Below are positions 58,078 to 64,000 of a stretch of 64,000 nucleotides of DNA, piece after piece. This stretch comes from Frigoribacterium sp. Leaf186 (GTDB taxonomy: Bacteria > Actinomycetota > Actinomycetes > Actinomycetales > Microbacteriaceae). A program made the translations under genes and the position numbers. Below the pieces are notes generated by a model that was not told the origin of the DNA, did no database searches, and saw nothing but the letters and a program-made list of their open reading frames with translations. The stretch is from contig NZ_LMPQ01000001.1 of the NCBI RefSeq assembly GCF_001423905.1, forward strand, positions 1,016,137 through 1,080,136. The letters run 5' to 3'. The first letter of the stretch is position 1, and the number at the start of each line of letters is the position of its first letter.

Positions 58078-58854
58078 ATGTCCCTCATCCTCGACCGCCC
58101 CGTCACCGCCACCCGCACCGTCTCGCCCGCTCGTCCCGCCGCACCGACCCCCCTCCGCGAGGTCGCCCCGGCCCGCTCCGCCGCCCCCGTCGTGGCGCCC
58201 ACCGCGTCGGCGGCCGACACCCCCGCGGCACCTCGACCCCGCGCCGTGCCCGAGGGCACCGAGGCCCGCGGCTTCGTCCTCTACGTCGGACTCGACGAGC
58301 TCAAGGCCGCGGCCGACGGCACGTCGCTCGGCGACGTGGTCTCGCAGATCAAGGAGCTCGTCGCCCGCATCGCCCCGGCGGCCGAGACCCACGCCGCCGT
58401 CGCCCTGGCACCCGAGGGTGCCGGCGGACGCGACGTCGAGGTCGTCCGACTCGCCCTCCAAGACCCTGCGGCACTCGCGAAGCGCCGCCAGGTAACCGAG
58501 GACGACGAGCCCGGAGCGCGCGGCGGCGTGGTCGTCGACATCTCTCGCAAGCGCCTGCTGCTCGACGGCGACGTCGCACCCCTGACCTACAAGGAGTTCG
58601 AGCTGCTGCAGTACCTCGTGCTGCGCGAGGGCCGCACCATCGAACGGGCCGAGCTCATCTCGAGCCTGTGGGCCGACGGCGACGACGAGGTGCCGAACGA
58701 GCGCACCATCGACGTGCACGTCCGTCGCCTGCGGTCGAAGCTCGGCGCCTTCGAGGACATCGTCCGCACCGTGCGTGGCGTCGGCTACCGGTTCGACCGT
58801 CACGCCGACGTCTCGATCCGGCACGCGTCGACCCCGTCGCCCGACGTGTTCTGA
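58078..58854 (+). CDS. Orphan OmpR-type winged-helix regulator
   Basis: This 258-aa protein has an Ala/Pro-rich first 60 residues, a central domain (FVLYVGLDELKAAADG near 90) without receiver-domain residues, and a C-terminal PhoB-type winged helix. The latter is marked by DVAPLTYKEFELLQYLVLRE, GRTIERAELISSLW, NERTIDVHVRRLRSKLG and VRGVGYRFDR. It lacks the Asp of response regulators, so phosphorylation is not expected; no histidine kinase is near. ATG 58078 begins MSLILDRPV. Its targets and signal are unknown. Confidence 0.85.
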   Translation: MSLILDRPVTATRTVSPARPAAPTPLREVAPARSAAPVVAPTASAADTPAAPRPRAVPEGTEARGFVLYVGLDELKAAADGTSLGDVVSQIKELVARIAPAAETHAAVALAPEGAGGRDVEVVRLALQDPAALAKRRQVTEDDEPGARGGVVVDISRKRLLLDGDVAPLTYKEFELLQYLVLREGRTIERAELISSLWADGDDEVPNERTIDVHVRRLRSKLGAFEDIVRTVRGVGYRFDRHADVSIRHASTPSPDVF

Positions 58855-58958
58855 GCCGCCCGCACCCGACGTCGGCCCCCAGGCGCCGCAGGGCGTCGGC
58901 TTCGACGTCGGCACGGGTCGCTCTGTCAGAGTTCTCAGGAACTGCTCGGAATCAACGC

Positions 58959-59094
58959 TGGACCACCGTTACCGATCCGTTATAGATTGTGTCTCGCCGA
59001 CGTCGTTTGCTGTGGCGGCCGAGGCGGAATGTGATTGCAGGACACTCTTGGTGCAAGGGAAGAGGGCCGGTCGCCATCGTGCGACCGGCCCTCT
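58959..59094 (+). ncRNA. Candidate small RNA between the winged-helix and MarR genes
   Basis: A -35-like TGGACC (58959-58964), a 16-nt spacer and a -10 TATAGA (58981-58986) predict transcription from about 58993. A perfect 14-bp hairpin at 59061-59074/59081-59094 would end it, giving an RNA of roughly 100 nt. The span has no ribosome binding site or protein-like frame. A small internal hairpin (TTGCA...TGCAA at about 59035-59056) precedes the terminator. It is a prediction from promoter and terminator spacing only. The coordinates given include the promoter. Confidence 0.45.
59061..59094 (+). terminator. Terminator hairpin upstream of the MarR gene
   Basis: AGAGGGCCGGTCGC at 59061-59074 pairs perfectly with GCGACCGGCCCTCT at 59081-59094 around CATCGT. 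It ends either the winged-helix transcript or the candidate small RNA. It is followed by GTCGTCC, not a clear T tract. Confidence 0.75.
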
Positions 59095-59209
59095 GTCGTC
59101 CGCCCCGCGACGGCCCGGCCACGGGTCGGCCACGGCGCGGTCCTGCCCGGTGTCGGCCCGACGTCGGTGCCCTTTCGTAGACTCGTCCTCGACGAACGTG
59201 AGGTGCGAC

Positions 59210-59662
59210 ATGACGGAGACATCGATGGCAGTGGGTGCCTGGGAGGCGCTGTTCCGGGCCCAGGTCAGCGTCATGCGTGAACTGACCGACTGCTTCCCGA
59301 CGAACGAGATCTCGTTCAACGAGTACGACGTGCTGTTCAACCTGTCGAACCAGCCCGACCGCCGCGCACGCATCCGCGACCTGACGCGCCACCTGCTCCT
59401 CACGCAGCCGAGCATCAGCCGTCTCGTCGACCGGCTCGCGTCGAAGGGCATCGTCGAGAAGGCCTCCGATCCCGGCGACGGGCGCGGCATCATCGTGGCC
59501 ATGACCGACGAGGGGTACGACCTCTACCGCCGGACGGCCGTCAGCCACGCCGCGGCCATCCGTCGACGCGTGGGCGGCGCCCTCGACGACGACGAACTGG
59601 CGTCCCTGGCCGACCTGTGCACGAAGTTGCGCCTCGGCACGCCGATCGAGGCGAGCGCATGA
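59210..59662 (+). CDS. MarR family transcriptional regulator
   Basis: This 150-aa protein has the MarR winged helix: RIRDLTRHLLLTQPSISRLVDRLASKGIVEKASDPGDGRGI (recognition helix near residue 65, then the Asp-Arg wing DPGDGRG). Flanking helices dimerise. ATG 59210 has GAGGTG 6 nt upstream. Its stop overlaps the photolyase ATG (ATGA), so the two are cotranscribed and MarR may control photolyase in response to a small ligand or stress (inference). Confidence 0.92.
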   Translation: MTETSMAVGAWEALFRAQVSVMRELTDCFPTNEISFNEYDVLFNLSNQPDRRARIRDLTRHLLLTQPSISRLVDRLASKGIVEKASDPGDGRGIIVAMTDEGYDLYRRTAVSHAAAIRRRVGGALDDDELASLADLCTKLRLGTPIEASA

Positions 59663-61032
59663 CGTCACCGTCCATCGTCTGGCTGCGCGACGACCTCCGC
59701 CTCGCCGACAACCCCGCCCTGACCGCCGCCGTCGAACGTGGCGAGCCCGTCGTCGTGCTCTTCCTGCTCGACGACGAGACCGAGGGCATCCGCCCGCTGG
59801 GTGCGGCGTCGCGCTGGTGGCTGCACCACAGCCTCTCGGCCCTCGACGCGTCGCTGCGCGAGATCGGCGGCCGGCTGACCCTCCGCCGGGGCCCCCAGGC
59901 CCGCGAACTGCCCCGCCTCGTCGACGAGGTCGGTGCCGGTGCCGTCTTCTGGAACCGCCGCTACGGGCTCGCCGCGCGCGACACCGACGCCGACCTCAAG
60001 TCGTCGTTGCGTGAGCGCGGCCTCGACGTGCGCAGCTTCCAGGCCAACCTGATGTTCGAGCCCTGGACGATCCAGACCGGCCAGGGTCAGCCGTTCAAGG
60101 TCTTCACACCGTTCTGGCGGGCCTGCCTCGACCGACCCGAGCCGCGGCACCCCGTGGCCGCCCCCGACGAACTGGACGCGCCCCGTTCCGGGCCCGACAG
60201 CGACGACCTCGACTCGTGGCAGCTGCTTCCCACGTCGCCCGACTGGGCCGGTGGGCTCCGCGAGACCTGGACCCCGGGCGAGGCCTCCGCCCTCGACACC
60301 CTCGAACGCTTCGCCACGGGCCACCTGGCCGACTACGGCCTGCGCGACGAGCCGGCTCAAGAGGCCACCAGCCACCTGTCGCCGCACCTCCGCTTCGGCG
60401 AGGTCAGTCCCTTCCAGGTGTGGCACCGCATGCGCGGCGACCTCGCACCCGACGCCCGCGAACAGGCCTCGGGGTTCTTGCGCGAGCTGGTCTGGCGCGA
60501 GTTCAACCACACCGTGCTGTTCGCGAACCCGCACCTGGCCACGAAGAACTACCGGCCCGAGTTCGACGAGTTCCCGTGGCACGAACTCGAGCAGGGCGAG
60601 CTCGAGGCCTGGCAGCAGGGCACGACGGGCATCCCCCTGGTCGACGCTGGCATGCGCGAGCTCTGGACGACCGGCTACATGCACAACCGCGTCCGCATGG
60701 TCACGGCGAGCTTCCTCGTCAAGAACCTGCTGGCCGACTGGCGCGTCGGCGAACGGTGGTTCTGGGACACCCTGGTCGACGCCGACGAGGCCAACAACCC
60801 CGCCAACTGGCAGTGGACCGCAGGCTCGGGGGCCGACGCCGCACCGTACTTCCGGGTGTTCAACCCCGTGCTGCAGGCCGACAAGTTCGACAAGCACCGC
60901 GACTACGTGCGCCGGTGGGTGCCCGAGGTCGACGACGACTCGTACCCCGAGCCCATGGTCGACCTCAAGGCCTCGCGACGTGCCGCCCTCGACGCCTACG
61001 AGGCGATGCGCCGCAGCACGCGGTCGGACTGA
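59659..61032 (+). CDS. phrB: Deoxyribodipyrimidine photolyase
   Basis: This 457-aa flavoprotein starts SIVWLRDDLRLADNPAL (antenna domain). It has FGEVSPFQVW near residue 255, WREFNHTVLFANPHL, and the FAD-binding WQWTAGSGADAAPYFRVFNP followed by LQADKFDKHRDYVRRW. It splits cyclobutane pyrimidine dimers using blue light. Cryptochrome-only function is less likely given the complete FAD region. It is translationally coupled to the preceding MarR gene. Confidence 0.96.
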   Translation: MTSPSIVWLRDDLRLADNPALTAAVERGEPVVVLFLLDDETEGIRPLGAASRWWLHHSLSALDASLREIGGRLTLRRGPQARELPRLVDEVGAGAVFWNRRYGLAARDTDADLKSSLRERGLDVRSFQANLMFEPWTIQTGQGQPFKVFTPFWRACLDRPEPRHPVAAPDELDAPRSGPDSDDLDSWQLLPTSPDWAGGLRETWTPGEASALDTLERFATGHLADYGLRDEPAQEATSHLSPHLRFGEVSPFQVWHRMRGDLAPDAREQASGFLRELVWREFNHTVLFANPHLATKNYRPEFDEFPWHELEQGELEAWQQGTTGIPLVDAGMRELWTTGYMHNRVRMVTASFLVKNLLADWRVGERWFWDTLVDADEANNPANWQWTAGSGADAAPYFRVFNPVLQADKFDKHRDYVRRWVPEVDDDSYPEPMVDLKASRRAALDAYEAMRRSTRSD

Positions 61033-61148
61033 CCGGCCGCCGACCGGACCGCCCCACGCCGTTCCGCCCAGCCGCGCTTCGTCCTGCTTCGTTCTGTCCC
61101 GTGCCCTCCCGCCCTGCTCCGTCCCGCCCCTCCGAGAGGATCACCTCC
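61033..61148 (+). other. Low-complexity pyrimidine-rich spacer between photolyase and hydrolase
   Basis: From about 61057 to 61138 the plus strand consists mostly of C, T and G in short near-repeats (CGTTC/TTCGTCC/TCCCGCCC). No gene or clear hairpin. GAGAGGA at 61133-61139 serves the next start. Confidence 0.5.
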
Positions 61149-62579
61149 GTGACGACGACCCCTCACCCCGCCGGCTCCGCGTCCCCGACGGGCATCGACG
61201 CCGTGTTCGCGGCCCGCCCACCCGAGCGTCGCGGGCCGAGCGCGGTCTGGGCGACCTTCGACCGCTCGGGCCAGACACACGACGGGTCGTCGGGCGAGAT
61301 CGCCCCGGGCAGGGCGCCCGGCGTCGACACCGCCTACCGGATCGCCTCGTGCACCAAGAGCTTCACGGCCACGGCCCTGCTCGCCCAGCGCGACGCCGGG
61401 CTCGTCTCGCTCGACGCTCCGATCACCGACTTCGTGCCGGCGTTCGCCGAGGTGGTCCTGCCCACGGCCGACTCCCCGGTGCCGACGCTGCGCATGCTGC
61501 TCACCATGTCGGCCGGCTTCCCGACCGACGACCCCTGGGGCGACCGGCAAGAATCCCTCACCGACGACGAGCTCGACGCGCTGCTGAGGGCTGGGCTCAC
61601 CTTCGACAGCGTGCCCGGCACGACGTTCGCCTACTCGAACCTCGGCTTCGCCCTGGTCGGCCGGGCGATCGCCGCCGTCGCCGGACGGCCGTACCGCGAG
61701 GTGGTCGAGTCGACGATCCTCGAGCCCCTCGGCCTGTCGGCCACGGGGTTCGAGGCGACCGTGCCGGCGACCGGCGGCGTCGCGACGGGCCATCGCCGCG
61801 CCTCCGACGGGGGCGACGCCCTGCCGTTCTCGGGGCCCGGCGCGTTCTCGCCCATCGGCGGGCTCTTCAGCACGGTCACCGATCTGACCCGCTGGGCCCG
61901 CTGGCTCGGCTCGGCGTTCGACCCCGAGGGCCGCGGCGACCTCGACGGCATCCTGTCGCGCGCCTCCCGCCGCGAGATGCAGCAGGTGCAACGGTTCGTG
62001 CCCGCCCGAGCCGGGCACCCGGGCGGATACGGGTTCGGCCTGTTCGTCGAGCACTACCCCGACCACGGCCCGGTGGTGTCGCACAGCGGCGGCTACCCCG
62101 GCTTCTCAGCCCACATGCGGTGGCAGGCCGCGACCGGCCTGGGAGCGATCGGCTTCGAGAACGCGACCTACTCGAAGGTCTCAGAACCGATCGGCCTCGC
62201 CCTCGACGGCATCATGGCCGACCGGCCCGACTCCCGGGTCGTCGTGCGGCCCTGGTCCGAGACGACGGCCGCGCGCGATGCGGTCGAAGCCGTCGTCCGC
62301 GGTGGGGCCGTCCCCGACGGGCTGTTCAGCGAGAACGTCGAGCTCGACGTCCCGCTCGACCGTCGACGCGCCTCCTGGGCGGCCCTCGTCGAGTCCGTGG
62401 GCGGCTGGGACGACTCGGGCGACGGCGACCCGCTGCCGGCCGACGAGTCGACGGCGCCGTCTCACCTCGTCTGGCGTCGACGCGGCGCCCGGGGTGACGT
62501 CCGCTTCGAGATCCGACTCACGCCCGAACGTCCGCCCCGCGTGCAGACCGTGACGGTCACGAGCGAGAGCCCGCGCTAG
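61149..62579 (+). CDS. Serine hydrolase, beta-lactamase class C fold
   Basis: This 476-aa protein has the class C/penicillin-binding motifs SCTK at residues 67-70 (IASCTKSFTATALLAQ), YSN at 162-164 (AYSNLGFALVG) and a C-terminal HSGG in VVSHSGGYPGFS. No signal peptide is seen, so it is likely an intracellular esterase, peptidase or DD-peptidase-like hydrolase, not a secreted lactamase. GTG 61149 follows GAGGA by about 9 nt. A C-terminal domain of about 100 residues lies after the hydrolase core; it carries a copy of the RAS-encoding near-motif. Confidence 0.88.
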   Translation: MTTTPHPAGSASPTGIDAVFAARPPERRGPSAVWATFDRSGQTHDGSSGEIAPGRAPGVDTAYRIASCTKSFTATALLAQRDAGLVSLDAPITDFVPAFAEVVLPTADSPVPTLRMLLTMSAGFPTDDPWGDRQESLTDDELDALLRAGLTFDSVPGTTFAYSNLGFALVGRAIAAVAGRPYREVVESTILEPLGLSATGFEATVPATGGVATGHRRASDGGDALPFSGPGAFSPIGGLFSTVTDLTRWARWLGSAFDPEGRGDLDGILSRASRREMQQVQRFVPARAGHPGGYGFGLFVEHYPDHGPVVSHSGGYPGFSAHMRWQAATGLGAIGFENATYSKVSEPIGLALDGIMADRPDSRVVVRPWSETTAARDAVEAVVRGGAVPDGLFSENVELDVPLDRRRASWAALVESVGGWDDSGDGDPLPADESTAPSHLVWRRRGARGDVRFEIRLTPERPPRVQTVTVTSESPR

Positions 62580-62631
62580 CGAGGCGACAAGGCGGGCGGG
62601 CGGATCGACGGGGGCGAGCAGGTCCTCCTGG

Positions 62632-63582
62632 TCAAGACGGCGGTCTGCCGCCCGCGACGCCCGCCGCCCTCGCCGCCGCCCGGGCTCCGCTGCGACCGGC
62701 GACGCCGAGGCTGCGCGAGGTCGCCCACGCGGCGATGAACCCCGCCGAGAACGCGTCGACGAGGCCGACCGAGTCGACCCAGCGCGTGGCCACGCCGTCG
62801 ACCGTGACGGGCGGCAGCCCCCGCGTCGCCACGGTCGCTCCCCCGTCGTCGTCGACGACGGCGACCACGCCGAACCGATCGGCCAGCGCTTCCGCCGACC
62901 CGGTCGGCTGCTCGAGTCCCGTCAGCTCGCGGGCGGTCTCTCGGGACGGGAAGAACAGGTCGGCCCCCTCGACGGCGGCGAGGAACGCCGGCGCCCCGAA
63001 GCGGCGGACCACCGAGGCACTGCCCGGCGCGACCGAGACGAGCGCACCGACCTCGCGGGCCCGCGCCAGCAGCCGGCGGAGGGCGACCGGGCTGCGCGAC
63101 TGGGCGACCGTGTACCCGGTGAAGTGCACGAGGCCAGCCCGAGCCACGAGGTCGTCCGGCACGTCGTCGGGGCCGAACGAGGCGCCGGCACCCCGGTCGG
63201 TGAACATCGTGCGAGACGTCCCGTCGACCGTGATCACGACCGTGCCGGTCGGGTCGTGCGCGTCGTAGGCGAGCCGGGCCGAGACCCCGGCGTTGGCGAG
63301 CAACTGCGCGTGGCGTTGGAGGTCGGCCGTGCCGACCCGGCCGACGAACGACACGTCGACGCCCAACGAGCCGAGCCACGCGGCCGTGTTGGCGGCCGAG
63401 CCCCCCGCACGGTGCCGGATCGTCGCGGCGGTCTCGGTCCCCGCCGGGTCGGCCGTCCGCGGCATGACGATGATGTCGTCGAGCACGTCGCCGAACACGA
63501 CGACGGGGGAACCGGGGCGGGGTCGAGCGTCCGGCGGACGGAGGCGGTCGTGGGCGGGGGGCATCGCCGTCCAGCCGATCAC
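62632..63582 (-). CDS. PfkB family carbohydrate kinase with altered anion-hole motif
   Basis: This 316-aa ribokinase-fold protein has the first signature GGSAANTAAWLGSLG near residue 60 and a second DSVGLVDAFSAGFIAAW near 268. The catalytic Asp is present, but the usual GAGD is GLVD, losing glycines of the anion hole. Substrate residues of ribokinase, adenosine kinase or 2-keto-3-deoxygluconate kinase cannot be decided. GTG 63582 has GGGAGC upstream; ATG 63564 is an alternative. It converges with the serine hydrolase. Confidence 0.88.
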   Translation of the reverse strand: MIGWTAMPPAHDRLRPPDARPRPGSPVVVFGDVLDDIIVMPRTADPAGTETAATIRHRAGGSAANTAAWLGSLGVDVSFVGRVGTADLQRHAQLLANAGVSARLAYDAHDPTGTVVITVDGTSRTMFTDRGAGASFGPDDVPDDLVARAGLVHFTGYTVAQSRSPVALRRLLARAREVGALVSVAPGSASVVRRFGAPAFLAAVEGADLFFPSRETARELTGLEQPTGSAEALADRFGVVAVVDDDGGATVATRGLPPVTVDGVATRWVDSVGLVDAFSAGFIAAWATSRSLGVAGRSGARAAARAAGVAGGRPPS

Positions 63583-63695
63583 GGATCACGCTCCCGGTCG
63601 GGACGAGGAGGCGCAAATCACCCTCGCGGGCACGTCACGATCACCCGTCCCGCCCGGGCGGGCGCCGTCAGGGGCGCGCCGTCAGGGGCCCGCCA
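63583..63695. other. Spacer between DoxX fragment and PfkB gene, with 14-bp repeats
   Basis: GCGCCGTCAGGGGC is repeated at 63662-63675 and 63676-63689, followed by a degenerate third copy that includes the DoxX stop. A near-copy of the dispersed motif (GAGGAGGCGCAAAT) is at 63606-63619. Confidence 0.6.
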
Positions 63696-64000
63696 TCAGG
63701 CGGGGACGGGCTCGGAGGCCGGAGTCTCGCGCCGAGCGCGTCGACCGCGCACGACCACCGCGTCGAGGGCGAGGCGGCCGGGGCCGGTCAGCACGATCGC
63801 GACCGAGGCCACGGCGAGGACGAGCACGTACTCGATGCCGCCCGTCGCCGAGAGGAATCCGTTCGGCAGGTGGACGGCGACCAGGGCGACGACCGCCGTG
63901 ACCGCCAGGAGGGCCGCGGCGACCCGGGTGGCGAAGCCGACGACGAGGGCGACCCCGGCGGCGAGCTCGGTGACGGCCGCGACCGGGGCGGCGACCTCGG
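63696..64000 (-). CDS. DoxX family membrane protein (5' end outside window)
   Basis: The last 100 codons of a DoxX/SURF4-like protein. Hydrophobic helices VAAPVAAVTELAAGVALVVG, AAALLAVTAVVALVAVHLP and the typical end GFLSATGGIEYVLVLAVASV, then LTGPGRLALD, give the family pattern. The start lies beyond the window. DoxX proteins are small four-helix quinone-linked or oxidative-stress proteins of mostly unknown function. Confidence 0.87.
   Translation of the reverse strand, partial: EVAAPVAAVTELAAGVALVVGFATRVAAALLAVTAVVALVAVHLPNGFLSATGGIEYVLVLAVASVAIVLTGPGRLALDAVVVRGRRARRETPASEPVPA

Larger units (their letters stand above)
58855..59209. other. 355-bp spacer between the winged-helix and MarR genes
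   Basis: No supported protein gene. It holds the candidate small RNA and its terminator, then a 115-bp stretch with TAGACT at 59179-59184, a probable -10 for MarR whose ribosome binding site is GAGGTG at 59200. Confidence 0.5.

Noticed and set aside
61149-62579. Beta-lactamase conferring resistance
   Set aside because: The class C fold motifs are present, but there is no signal peptide and many actinobacterial esterases share them, so resistance is not supported.

Overview
The window is 64 kb of a chromosome with roughly 70% G+C, dense short-spaced genes, frequent GTG/TTG starts and 4-nt stop/start overlaps. Gene content points to a high-GC actinobacterium of the order Micrococcales, most likely family Microbacteriaceae (inference). 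The evidence is the tRNA-Trp-secE-nusG-rplK-rplA block with an acidic N-terminal extension on NusG, a bS22-type 32-residue ribosomal peptide, a BldC-like regulator, an archaeal-type aspartyl-tRNA synthetase, a full menaquinone pathway and a CWB2 cell-wall-binding protein. I see no rRNA, insertion sequence, prophage or CRISPR array. Most genes are conserved housekeeping genes; accessory content is scattered.

Layout. 1-5 kb: a sugar isomerase fragment divergent from a ROK regulator, a stand-alone YqaJ-like nuclease, a Pr6Pr membrane protein, a quinone-oxidoreductase-like enzyme and a GNAT acetyltransferase. 5-8.4 kb: rplA, rplK, nusG, secE and tRNA-Trp on the minus strand. 8.4-13.5 kb: an aminotransferase, a two-gene ABC exporter, then murB with two hot-dog dehydratase subunits. 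14-18.4 kb: a type III polyketide synthase locus (PKS, methyltransferase, FAD monooxygenase) converging on a UbiA-type prenyltransferase. 18.5-24.8 kb: tRNA-Met, tRNA-Thr, a 2H phosphoesterase, an aldo/keto reductase divergent from a GH13 glucosidase, an M23 peptidase, an inositol monophosphatase and tRNA-Tyr. 24.9-30.3 kb: cardiolipin synthase, YajQ, ferredoxin-NADP reductase, polyprenyl diphosphate synthase and menG. 30.4-43.2 kb: menF, menD, menA, menE, menB and menC, interrupted by an MFS exporter, a CWB2 protein and a PPK2 kinase. 43.2-47.5 kb: system II cytochrome c biogenesis (ccsB, resB, ccdA, tlpA). 48-52 kb: aspS, a lower-GC two-gene cassette (secreted six-cysteine protein plus four-TM protein), glutaredoxin, bS22 and BldC. 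52-57.6 kb: ArsR-type regulator, TrkH/TrkA potassium uptake, proC, a cation diffusion facilitator, tadA and upp. 57.7-64 kb: a 32-aa leader ORF, an orphan winged-helix regulator, a candidate small RNA, MarR, photolyase, a serine hydrolase, a PfkB kinase and a DoxX fragment.

How the genes work together. menF, menD, menC, menE, menB, menA and menG, with a polyprenyl diphosphate synthase for the side chain, make menaquinone. The adjacent ccs/res/ccd/tlp genes mature the c-type cytochromes that use it, so about 15 kb is a respiratory-chain region. TrkH and TrkA form a potassium channel and its gating subunit. The PKS locus probably makes a methylated, hydroxylated and perhaps prenylated phenolic lipid or quinone.

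Two window-wide patterns stand out. First, more than twenty genes carry a TANNNT-type hexamer 5-8 nt upstream of the chosen start codon, which predicts leaderless mRNAs; I used this to choose starts. Second, the 10-mer GGAGGCGCGG (or its complement) occurs at least 21 times, in spacers and inside genes, and in places as inverted pairs at gene ends.
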